A stretch of DNA of 64,000 nucleotides from positions 1,144,125 through 1,208,124 of the forward strand of contig SCFE01000016.1 in the NCBI GenBank assembly GCA_004352715.1, in the 5' to 3' direction. Source of the stretch: Hofstenia miamia (taxonomy: Eukaryota; Xenacoelomorpha; Acoela). Below the pieces are notes generated by a model, which saw only the letters and a list, made by a program, of their open reading frames with translations, was not told where the DNA came from and searched no databases. A program made the translations under genes and the position numbers. Shown here piece by piece: positions 46,291 to 56,412 of the stretch (its first letter is position 1; every line of letters starts with the position of its first letter).

Positions 46291-47766
46291 TCAGTGAGTT
46301 TATAGTAAAAGGAATAGCGATACCTTCTAATCTATAAAATATCACTTTCACAAATCCACTTATTCTGTACAGAAGACAGTCATATTTTAAAAAAATATAT
46401 TGACACATTTCCTCATTATTATATTCAGCAATATACATTTCATCAATATGAACACTTTGCTTGACCAAAATCTATAAAAACTTGGGCAATCTCTAAAGAC
46501 AATTATGAAAATGATTGGAAATCATTGATTATGAAAAGGTTATTAGTAAATATATGCTTGAGGTTTACTTCAATTCAGCATTACTCTTGATATTATCTTA
46601 GATCCAGTAACTACAATCAAAATTTAATGATAGATTTCTAATTGTAGAAAAGCATACGAATTTTCAAAATATTTGTAGAACTTTGTTACTTCATCTACTT
46701 CAAAACAGTTCAACTGTTGAAGATGTTGAGCACCATAGAAAATCATTTCAAAAATAACATCAAATGTAGCAATTTTTGTGTTTGAAGAAGCCTTGAAACC
46801 TAAAAATATTTCTAAATTTATTTCATTTTCAATGACAAAGTAAACAGTTTGAAAAATTAGTTTAGTTTTTTAGAGAAATGATTTTTGTTACATCCTTCTC
46901 GACATTCAAACAATATTTGAAATGAGAATAGTGTTGTAGGCTTACAAAATAAAAATCAGCTTCTATCTGACTAAGAGCATCAAAGTTTGCCAACACTTGG
47001 GACCATAGCTAACTAAAGATTAGATAAGGAAATATTATCTGGATGCAAAGCGGTTGACATGTGTCACTTAATTTTATCGAATGCAACTATCACCGCAGGG
47101 CTGCGAAATATTATCAGAGACTATAAAGAACAGGGGTAATTCTGAGGGCTGAAGCCCCCTCTCAATAATTGTCTCAGGTGGCATCAAAGCTTTTAAATTT
47201 TAAGAAATGTCAGTTTTGTATACAAATGACCTCAGTTCAGCCCCTCCAATAATAATATTGTTTTTAGCTCCTGAATATTATGCTTGATGCCTGAACACAT
47301 TAAATATTCCACGCTTACTCTAATCTATCACTTCAAATAATTATGACACATTGGGCTTCACTTATCACTGTTTCGCATCCTAATAATATTTAGTTATCTA
47401 TGCTTTGCACAAGTCTAAACTAAAGAGAGATACTCATTACAAGTGTAGCGTTGTGAGCAGATATCCAACTATTAGTAGTTTTGTAAACAAAATAATCGGA
47501 ACATTTTATATTCGCATGTATTTATTTGAATTGAGGTACTTTGCCAATACAAGCCCATCCAACCGTCATTTAGTCTTCAAACTGAGGTCGAAGTCAGAAA
47601 CAATGTTTAACCCACTAAATTGCATGTTTGGAATGGAAATCTGTACATTTTTCTTTTGGAACAACCATCTACAATACATAATATTATCTTCCTACACTTA
47701 ATTAAAAAATAGAGGTTATTTCCATGACGAGAATTATATAAGAAATCTTTGAGTATTACAAAGCTA
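46291..47766. other. Stretch between Polinton and GPCR, no gene recognised
   Basis: AT-rich. Around 47095-47260 GC-richer motifs (CAGGGCTGCG, GGGCTGAAGCCCCC, CAGCCCCTCC) hint at a small hAT-like or SINE-like relic whose ends I could not define. The ORF at 47405-47701 has no motif. Confidence 0.4.
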
Positions 47767-48774
47767 TTAGAGTGTATTTCTCCATTTCATGCATTTATAC
47801 CCATTTACAACAATGTGTCTGACTTCAGTGTTTGTTAAAAAAGCGACAGGTACCAACACAAACAAAAGCGTTGAAGTGCAGTAACTTAGTGATTGAACAT
47901 TTATAATCACATTTGCAATGCTATAGAAGTTCTCAACGTCCAGGGCGCAGCATGCAATTGTACTAACCAATTGTCCAGAAAGTATTAAAACAGAATAAAG
48001 CCAAAACAGCACTAAATATAAAATCCAGTTGAAAATTTGGCGCTTTGAAATATGGAAATTTTGAGATTGATGTTGCAAGATTGCACGCTTAAATTTTAAA
48101 ATAATAAAAACATACATTATAGACATTGCCAATAAAAATAGAACATCTGCTAATAAATTAAAGTAACTAAGTATTTTAAGAAGAGAATACAATGACTTGG
48201 GGTACTTGCTATCACAAAAAGTTGAATGATTTATAAGAATGGAGTTTGTTATACCGTTGCAAGATGTGCAAGCCCATAGAAAAGCAGGGACAATTATAAA
48301 TATGATCATATTTCTTTTATTGTAGAAACTTCTGAAAGCCGCTTCATTGCAGATGACGAAATATCTATTGATCACCACTAAAAGCGTTACGGAAAGAGCC
48401 AATGAATTCGAAAGGCTTATAATAGACGCAATAACCCCGCCTAATACCACAGTACGTTTAATGAAAATTCCTAATATTGTGATGACGAAGGCTGTACAAG
48501 ATCCCAATAAACTCAGTATGCAAGTGGTAACTATGAAGTAATCAAAATGAGTGTAACGATAATGTCTCTTTCCAAGAAAGTAGCCAATTACAAAGAATAG
48601 ATTATCAATCATAGCTAGAGCACTAAACAGCCAAAAAAGGCCTATTTCAATATCAATTAGAATGTCAGCAACATATTCTGGTGTGCTGCTGCTGCTATTG
48701 TTACACTTACTAAATGGATTAAGTATAGCAGACATTGAGTCAAATGAGGAAGTAATTGTTAATTGACTAAACAA
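47767..48774 (-). CDS. Seven-helix G protein-coupled receptor, single exon, orphan
   Basis: 335 residues, intact and without introns. Seven hydrophobic segments lie at about residues 42-68, 79-105, 109-142, 155-175, 196-227, 247-276 and 284-313. The N-terminus has NNSSSS, a likely glycosylation site. Helix 3 ends NRY (136-138) in place of the DRY motif of rhodopsin-like receptors. The second extracellular loop has a Cys in STFCDSK, but the usual partner Cys at the top of helix 3 is not evident. Helix 7 lacks NPxxY. The C-tail is short and basic (NGYKCMKWRNTL). It fits a divergent, lineage-specific chemosensory or peptide-type receptor; the ligand is unknown. The ATG at 48774 follows stops in frame, so the start is reasonable. 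Confidence 0.72.
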   Translation of the reverse strand: MFSQLTITSSFDSMSAILNPFSKCNNSSSSTPEYVADILIDIEIGLFWLFSALAMIDNLFFVIGYFLGKRHYRYTHFDYFIVTTCILSLLGSCTAFVITILGIFIKRTVVLGGVIASIISLSNSLALSVTLLVVINRYFVICNEAAFRSFYNKRNMIIFIIVPAFLWACTSCNGITNSILINHSTFCDSKYPKSLYSLLKILSYFNLLADVLFLLAMSIMYVFIILKFKRAILQHQSQNFHISKRQIFNWILYLVLFWLYSVLILSGQLVSTIACCALDVENFYSIANVIINVQSLSYCTSTLLFVLVPVAFLTNTEVRHIVVNGYKCMKWRNTL

Positions 48775-49904
48775 GGTGATTAATCAGTTGGTTTTGATCA
48801 ACAAAGTTTACTATCCTGAATATGATTATTTACTTTTGCAGTGCACTTTGATTATTGGATTATTGGAAAATTAAAGACATCAAATCACTATTTGTATTTT
48901 ACATAAATTGGTATTTTTTGTGCAGAAATTTGATTTATGTGATAAATTAATCGATTGAAATTATGATAGTTGGAACCTTACCAGGATTTAGCCAACACTG
49001 TGGTGACGATGGTGGTAACAGGGCTTTCAAAGTTTTCGAAAATGAGGTTTGAACTTTGAATACCTTTCAAACTTGGATTTGAAAATTTGAAAGTGTGTAA
49101 ATTTGATTTTCAAGTTTGATATTTTCACTTAGAAATAATTCTTACATATAAAAGAAATGCAAATTAATTAGACTAATTTGTAATTAAATGAGATAGGATA
49201 AAAACCACATAATGGGTGTAATTGGAGTACACATTCGTTTACAACCTTTGCATTCTTATCTAATTGGAATTAATATTCTAACATTAGGCCTATTCGAATG
49301 AATTCTAAAAATATGTTTACCGAGTATTTAGACTACTTCTTTCCTAATTGGAGAATGCATTCGATTTAAGATTTAATCCGTAATTGACGTGGGTAAAATG
49401 CAATATCAACTAATCTAAGGCCACGGTTAGACTAGTGGAACACATTCGGTCAACTCCTGCGCTAATTACTTAAAATATGAAAACAACAATTACATAACAT
49501 TTTTTCTATAATTGATCACCTTTGAATTTTGATAGTTGATCTGAATTTCAGTCATACTCAATTATTAATATGAAACAGGAAAACTCTGACACATTGGGTG
49601 CATTTGCTAATGCACGCGAGCGGCGACCGAATAATTCCGACTGTATTAGTTAATTCACCACTCTTAAATTCTATTTCCTTACGACGCTCGCGCCAACCAT
49701 TCCAAATGATTTAGTCGTAATTATAATTGTAAACTTCACGATTCTTTGTATGTTTGCTTGTATTTTTAATTTGTAACAGACATTTCAAATTTTCGTAAAA
49801 TCAATAAAACAGTATACTAAGTACACTAGCTGAATTATTGTATTAAGCCTATATTTTATATATTTATATTTTACTTTCATACAATTTTGATTTAATGTTT
49901 AAAA
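48775..49904. other. Upstream region of the GPCR, no gene
   Basis: Around 49018-49120 there are repeated TTTCAAA/TTTGAA motifs after a CAGGGCTTTC, possibly one end of a hAT-type MITE. GC-richer motifs (GCACGCGAGCGGCGACC at about 49610) recur inverted near 50660, see findings. Confidence 0.4.
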
Positions 49905-50186
49905 TTAGTAGCAATATTCACATGCTTTCTCATTTTCCCACATTATATTTTTTGGCGTAACCATCTCTTCCTCTACTAAAGGAAAGTTTTCAACTAGGAC
50001 TTGTATGGCTTGATATTCTGGCTGAATTTGTGTGTGAGAGTGACTTGTTGAGTCATCTCCAAAATCATGAAATACGATCTCCGGTTGATAACAAAAAATA
50101 TCAGGTCGCCAAATGCTAGACACGTATTGTGGTGGTGAAGACATTAAACAAATAAAAATTGCGCAGCTGGTAATGACGCAATGCAA
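49905..50186 (-). pseudogene. Myb/SANT-like domain fragment, minus copy
   Basis: A 93-residue minus-strand frame. Residues about 57-83 (QAIQVLVENFPLVEEEMVTP, then KNIMWENE) align with QAVQKLIDIYPIEEERMLTQ of the plus-strand gene at 50.8 kb, the first helix of a Myb/SANT-like (MADF-related) DNA-binding domain. The rest of the domain is missing. Such proteins are often the second gene of PIF/Harbinger transposons. A truncated copy or first exon is possible. Confidence 0.42.
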
Positions 50187-50775
50187 CCAGGGTTTTCAAG
50201 TACTCGGAATTTTATAAACTCCAACTCGCATGAATTCGCAAAACTTCATCAAAAAACTCTGAAAAGAATTCATTAATACTTTTACTCAGACTCAAATGAA
50301 AAGCCCTTGAAAAATAAATTATTTTAAATTTCATTTGCTTCAACTGCAAATAAATATTTTTAGCGGAATAGGCCTATTCTTCAAAAAAATATTCGAGCTT
50401 GAATCGTAAATATTCGAACTCGGTCCGAGTAACTCCAATTCAATTCGAAAACTTTGAGTACGACTATATTATTTGTTGGTTGGCCACTAGCGTTGAATTA
50501 GCAAATGAAATCTGCGGGCACTATTTGTACGAGTGCATATTAAAAAATACAGTTAGTTGGCCAACCGGCTACGCGAGTTTGAATTAACTAATACATTCCA
50601 ACCGGCGGTTTCAGTTAGTCCTTCTTAAGTAGACTTGGCCGCTCGCGGTTTCAATAGTTGGCCAACCGGCGACGAGCGTGCAATTAATTAGCAAATACGC
50701 GCATTTAATGCTCGCTGCTATTCGTCTTGGACTTCTACGCCAAACGCGTCCTTACCCTTTTATAATCCTTTCCCC
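50187..50775. other. Region between divergent Myb/SANT genes
   Basis: Contains CAGGGTTTTCAAGTACTC at about 50190 and two copies of TTGGCCAACCGGC (near 50559 and 50658), a GC-rich motif unlike its surroundings. A third partial copy (TTGGTTGGCCACTAGCG) is at about 50475. It may be a shared promoter region or transposon end sequence. Confidence 0.4.
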
Positions 50776-51599
50776 ATGCAATCCATTATTCAGCCAGAAC
50801 ATCCATCCACATCAAGTGCTGTTGTTGCTGATATTTCGAATGCTCCTTTAGCACCCTCAAATATTTCCAACCGACAAATTGAAGATCCGGCACTTTGTCC
50901 ACCTACCAATTGGACACAACAAGCTGTACAAAAACTCATAGACATTTATCCGATTGAGGAAGAAAGAATGCTTACTCAAAAGTATGCCAAGATGCATTTT
51001 AGCCACAATATTATCTAATGATCTTTCATGTTCATTCAACGCCAACAAAGTGGAAAATAAATGGAAGTGTTTGATCAGTACGTACCGCAAACATTTAATT
51101 AAAAGAAGACAAACTTGTGCAGGTAAACAGAGAGCATGGGAGTGGTTTGATTCGATGCACCAAATACTTGGTGACCGACCAAATGCTACACCATATGCTT
51201 CAGGAATGGAATCAAATATCACACTTAGAGAAGTATGAATTTAGTGAAATTTCAGGAAATTTTATTAATTTTTAGCCAGATGAGCAAACAGAGGACGTTC
51301 AATCACCATCTCCAAAAAGAAGACGAGCAAGGAAGGATACATTTGAAGAACAAATGGAAAGAATGTTTGACAGGCGATCTGATGTCAAGCAACCGAATGC
51401 TTTCTGTAATAAGAAAAGAATGCCAAAACCGAAGTCCTACTTCAATTACAGTTCATTTAAACTTATCAACTATTCAGAATACAATCGAACTTATCGAATG
51501 CGTACTCCAATTACACCCAATGTAGATTTTAATAATATTTCTGTAGCATTATGGAGAATATATAGTAAGAAAATAAGATTATTGTACTTTTTGCAGTAA
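50776..51599 (+). pseudogene. Myb/SANT-like DNA-binding protein gene, one frameshift, one 43-bp intron
   Basis: The ATG at 50776 opens MQSIIQPEHPSTSSAVVADI, then TNWTQQAVQKLIDIYPIEEE (helix 1 of a trihelix/MADF-type domain). A frameshift at about 50985 separates it from ATILSNDLSCSFNANKVENK and WKCLISTYRKHLIKRR (the Kwk-L---Y helix) in the second frame. A short intron (51233-51275, GAA|GTATGA ... TTTTTAG|CCA) keeps the frame. It leads to PDEQTEDVQSPSPKRRRARK, a likely nuclear signal, then DTFEEQMERMFDRR. Stop at 51599. This is the pattern of the Myb protein partner of PIF/Harbinger elements or a host relative; no DDE partner was seen. Confidence 0.55.
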
Positions 51600-52692
51600 A
51601 TGCTCCTGTTACTTTTAAGAATGTTGAAATTGCTTATTAAATTATTCCAGGTAAATCAAGAAAACAAAGCAATATACATGATAGTAACAAATTATCAAAC
51701 ATGACAAATGAATTAGTCCCACGGTTTTATTTAAATGCCGCTCAGAGGTCTTCATTTTTAACATTACCAATAATTCTAAATTTATTATATATTTAAGAAT
51801 TTGTGAAAATAATTTGCGAGTTTTGCAATATTTCACTGTTAACCAATTTGTAGAACATGATGCATGCACTGTAACGAAATAGTTATTAAGTGAAATTGTT
51901 GTAAAATCATATTAGTCGACAATATCTTTATTGATGCAATAATGTTATTCATATGATTATTCATACTTATATAACTAATAATTTTTCATTTGTGTCCTAT
52001 TAACAAAAACTTGTCAGGCATACAACATTGACTAAGCATTTGCCTAAAAGGCACATTTTTACTTTTTCTATTTGTATTTTTTTAAACGATATTGTATTGT
52101 AATTTAAACGATAATTTTTTCAATATTTTTTATAGGCTATAGCGCTAGCTAATCCTGGACCTGGAGGTGCTAAGAATCTAAGTGTTTCAAAACTAAGTGC
52201 AATAAGTGCATTTTACTGACTAAATTTTAACTAAAAGCGCGAAAAATTTGTAACTTACAACCGGGGTTGACGTCAACAAAGTTTTGACTAGAGAAAGTGA
52301 CAAAAATGATTAACTGTATGAATACTGGCAACTTTGCTTTTTAGCAATTTCTAGTTTAATAATATTTGACCAAAGCGTAGAACAAATTATTGAACCCCCT
52401 CCCCTATCTAACTCCGGTTTGAATTAGATTATGATATGAAAACGAAACTTTGTATCCACATTCTTCATATCAGCATTTTAAATTGGAATGCGCAGAAATG
52501 TGATGTCATCATTGCTTTTGATGAAGTCATAAAGTCTAAAATTTTGGGGAATTTTTGAAATAAATTATTAATGGTCTTATCAGTTGGAAATAACAGAATG
52601 CCTTAGAATTCATGCCTAACTTATCAAATATAATTTGTAATGAAAGTGAAGAAGAGCCACAACAACACATGTGCTTACAAAAACGAAGGGTG

Positions 52693-52918
52693 GCACAAGA
52701 CACTTCCGAGGTTTCAGGAATTCACTAGATGCATTTTATCTGCATATAATTGAGGGGGCTATAAGGTAGGTAGTAAACAATATATATATATNNNNNNNNN
52801 NNNNNNNNTATTAAAGGAAAGTTGGGATACTGCACAAGACACTTCCGAGGTTTCAGGAATTCACTAGATGCATTTTATCTGCATATAATTGAGGGGGCTA
52901 TAAGGTAGGTAGTAAACA

Positions 52919-52952
<34 letters not shown>
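52693..52952. repeat. Direct duplication across a small gap
   Basis: GCACAAGACACTTCCGAGG and about 80 following bases occur twice, ending in TA microsatellites. The gap between them and the near identity suggest an unresolved overlap rather than a biological duplication. Confidence 0.75.
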
Positions 52953-52956
<4 letters not shown>

Positions 52957-52984
52957 ATAGTTACGACAATTGATGTAACGGCGC

Positions 52985-52996
52985 TTCTAGTGTTAA
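52985..52996. mobile_element. Possible solitary piggyBac terminus
   Basis: TTCTAGTG followed by TTAA; inverted it reads TTAACACTAGAA, as at 2868 and 40993. The inner sequence GCGCCGTTACATC differs from both. No partner end found. Confidence 0.3.
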
Positions 52997-53411
52997 TAGT
53001 GCAGTTGTTAAGTGTACAGCAACATTTATGTTTGCACCTTCAATTAGTTAAAAGTCAATAAAATTGCAGGAATTTGACATGTGTTTTCAACATGGTTCTT
53101 TTAATAACATTTATCTAACAGTAGATATTACTGCAAAATATAAGCTAAAGAAATTGAAATAGTGCGAAATATATTAATTGCACGTATGTTAGGCTTAAAG
53201 TCTGGTGGCCATTTTTAAGGACAAACCGTTTTTCGGCATTTAAAACAAATTAGCAAATTTGAAAATCATGAGAATGGGCAGGTCTATTGAGGAACATGCT
53301 TAAATGCAATGTTGAAAATTTCTATTAGAGCATTTTTTGAAATTTCGAAAGCGAAAAAGATTTCCATTCTATCCATACCTAACGTTCATGTATTTATAAG
53401 GTTTTGCGCCA

Positions 53412-53552
53412 ATGGAAGCAACAGAGAGCTTTGACTGTTTTGATAAGTACAAAGATTTCCCAAACCCATTGAAGTGTGCTGTATGTAAAGTCAGAGATCG
53501 CGGAGCCAATATGACAGAGCCGGGTCCCGGATTAAGAACGAAAAAGAAATGA
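53412..53552 (+). CDS. Small ORF with CxxC, 46 aa, unknown
   Basis: Frame from ATG to TGA reads MEATESFDCFDKYKDFPNPL, then KCAVCKVRDRGANMTEPGPG and a basic end. It is clearly less AT-rich than its flanks. One CxxC pair is visible but no complete zinc-finger pattern. It could be an exon, a transposon remnant or chance. Confidence 0.25.
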   Translation: MEATESFDCFDKYKDFPNPLKCAVCKVRDRGANMTEPGPGLRTKKK

Positions 53553-54736
53553 AGGCCTCCTCTTTCAAGTGATGCTTTCCGATTGAGCTTAATGTTAATG
53601 TTTTAGAGCATCATGAAAAATATAAGGAAAAAATTAGAGTACCAAATTATTTATTTTTTAAATTTTCTAAGAGAATTGGATGATTAATTCCTTAGTACTC
53701 CTGCATACGGCCCCTAATATATACCCTTTGATGATCTTGGCTTCTCCCCAAATTTTTTGAAGATGATTCTATATTTATAAAAGTTTTTAAATTGTCCAAT
53801 TCAAACTCTTTAGCAGATTCTATAATTCTGGGATAATTGTGCAGCACAAGAGCAGTGCAATTTTGTATGTTAACACAAAATTGAACTATCAAATTATAAT
53901 TTTTGGTGATTTCTTAAGTGACGTCTACGAATATATATTAAAAATGCAGATTTGATAGCAAACAAATGTAATATAATTTATGTGACATTGATGTAAATTA
54001 GCACATTTACTAAATTCATTCGATTTAAATAAACAATTGAGAAATTTGTATTATTTTTTAAAGTAATTCATTTAGAAACAAGTTGAATAACTGCAATTAA
54101 CTTCAATGCTCTCATAGTATCATTCGTTATTAATTCACAAATTTCAAATAAAATATATAAATATATAAAGTGCTATTTTCAGCTTTAATTCGAAATATGC
54201 GCTGCTCTTGCTTTTTTGATTTCAACAAGCGTGTGTAAGAATAAAGACAACGCATCAATTGCCTTAAGCAATGCCTTACTAACACATAATTAAGGCTACC
54301 CATTTTTAACTCAAAAATTACGATTTTTTAACAATCATTATTCAATTTTGAATGTAGGTTAAAAGCTGGGGATTAGGGAAAAATCAATTTTATCAGCACA
54401 GTGGTTAAAATGGAACAAATTTTTGAACAGAAAGTTACGATCTTTGCACAACATTTTCTCAGGCTTGTCCTTTGAAATTGGAAACCAATTAGATTCCTAT
54501 TAGACGTTGGAATTTCATTTGAATTGGTTGGACAAGCAAAATTATCGAATCATTGGATTCAAATTGGATTTTCATTGCCAATGATATTATTAAAACATTC
54601 AAAATATCGCAACTATTTTATATGTTTTTGATGGTTACTTTACGGAATAATGAAGAAGAAGAAACTATATTTGTACTAAATTTAACAATATAAACATTGG
54701 CTTAGCCACAGTACAAAAGTGCGTCTCAAATATATA

Positions 54737-54771
<35 letters not shown>

Positions 54772-55029
54772 CAAANNNNNNNNNNNNNNNNNNNNNNNNN
54801 NNNNNNNNNNNNNNNNNNNNNNNNNNNNNNNNNNNNNATATATATATATATATATATATATATATGACAAATCATTGAATTGAAAACACAGAAAGTAAAC
54901 TTTTCTGGATAACTCAAATACATGTAAATTGTACATACAACGCTAACAATCCATGCACTATGATAAAGTACATCCTTGGTTGGGTTCAATTGACAAGACG
55001 ATATATTTTTGCATAATGATACAATTCAG
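53553..55029. other. Gene-free stretch with (TA)n
   Basis: Includes (TA)n at about 54739-54770, a 62-n gap (54776-54837), and (TA)n at 54838-54865. No gene recognised. Confidence 0.5.
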
Positions 55030-56242
55030 ATAATGAAGTCCTTACGAAACCGCTTTATTACGGAGTCTACAAAAACGCTTGAGTATCTTGATTTTAAATA
55101 TAATGTCATTCGTAAGGCTGAATGGAGTCATATTGTAAAGTTGTACAATTTTGGAGCGTGACCACATATGTGAAACTTTCAAGACTTACAAAAGCTTCTG
55201 TCTTTCCTAACTCTATTCAAAAGCAAATGTTTTCACTTGTCTTACAAGTGTTTTGTGCAGAAAAACAGCAAGTGCTTTGCAGGTATGTTCTGCTACTAAG
55301 GATATAGCTTATGTCACTGCCTGTTTCATTATAATTTTTGACTAATTTCCTTTCAATAGTCAATGTCAAGGCGCCATTCACTGGAGTTTCCCAAAATAAT
55401 TCCTTCAGAAATCTAATAATGTCATTTGGTGATGAAAAACTCAAATACATTGATAAAGTAGGATCGTTATGTAGATTCATGGCCCCTATTTCAGTAACTT
55501 AAAGATATAAAAGTTTGACAAAAGATACTTCTACAGCATTTTCAAGAACATGCAGTGGTCTTATAGCTCTAAATAAAAAGCTGCTTCTTGAAAAAAATAT
55601 TCTTATGTATTATTGGGTCATTGACAGCGCGATGATATTAAAGGAAAGTTGGGATACTATCGTCAATGCGCAGGTGGCAACTATTATATTGGGTACAGAC
55701 AAATTTTTGAAAAATTTCTAATTGATACTACAATTTTACTGTTACAACAGTGTATTAATGATGTGGATAATAATTCTAGGAATTCATTTCATCATTGCAA
55801 AAAATGTGATATCTTAGTTTTTAGTGATTTACTGGAAATCGAAAATCTCAAAATTATTTCTGAAAATATAACAAACGAAGAAATAAGTTCTTTAATCTAC
55901 ATTTCTGGATATGTAGCAAGAAAATTCGAAATTTACCAAGATAACAATTTCAAAACTGAAAACTCACAGTACTTGGATTTAATTAATCGCGGAAAATTAT
56001 CATGCCCTACGGAATCTCTTGTAAACTTTAGTCTACTTTCGTTTTTATTTTTGCAGACAACAGAGCATATTTTTTGTCGTGAAAGTTTTGTAAAGATCTT
56101 AGAACCGATTTCAAAAAACTTAAATGAAGAATATCCAGCATCTGCCTTAACAATTATTGCCAATATTTTACTTTCAAAACAATGTCACAAACATTCTACT
56201 GACAATTCTTTACATTTAAACAGGAAATTGTTGAAATTTTAG
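55030..56242 (+). pseudogene. P-element/THAP9-type transposase C-terminal relic
   Basis: Plus-strand pieces in changing frames. Near 55035 it reads SLRNRFITESTKTLEYLDFK; near 55370 AFTGVSQNN and LIMSFGDEKLKYIDKVGS. The longest open part (55649-56242) holds NITNEEISSLIYISGYVARK, then INRGKLSCPTESLVNF and FCRESFVKILEPISK. The YISGYVARK followed by L-RGKL--P-E pattern resembles the C-terminal region of P-element/THAP9-like transposases. Many frameshifts upstream. The THAP remnant at 2.9-3.2 kb could belong to a similar family, but nothing shows it is the same one. Confidence 0.5.
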
Positions 56243-56412
56243 TGCAAATGTCTAATGGCATAACTGCCAACAATTTATCAATATGTTTGATCTCCTAGTA
56301 TTTTATTATATTAACTGGGTACAGCAGAACAATGCAAGGCTGATTATATTTAAATAGAATGTTTTTTATCATTTGCAAAGTTTAAGTTTTCAAGTCAGGT
56401 TTTTCTTGTATT

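Larger units (their letters stand above)
51600..53411. other. Gene-free stretch with a duplicated segment
   Basis: No gene recognised. The segment 52693-52791 recurs at 52832-52930 across a 17-n gap (52792-52808), and (TA)n follows the second copy to 52952. TTCTAGTG-TTAA at 52985-52996 resembles a piggyBac end. Confidence 0.5.

Noticed and set aside
47095-47260. Possible hAT/SINE-like relic with CAGGGCTGCG and GGGCTGAAGCCCCC
   Set aside because: No matching inverted end, target duplication or internal promoter boxes could be identified.
49018-50465. Pairs of TTTCAAA/TTCGAA-rich segments as MITE ends (CAGGGCTTTC, CAGGGTTTTC)
   Set aside because: The left-end motifs are plausible for hAT, but I could not find right ends or target duplications.
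54682-54989. Two minus ORFs with runs of Tyr-Ile
   Set aside because: They are translations of TA microsatellites around a gap.
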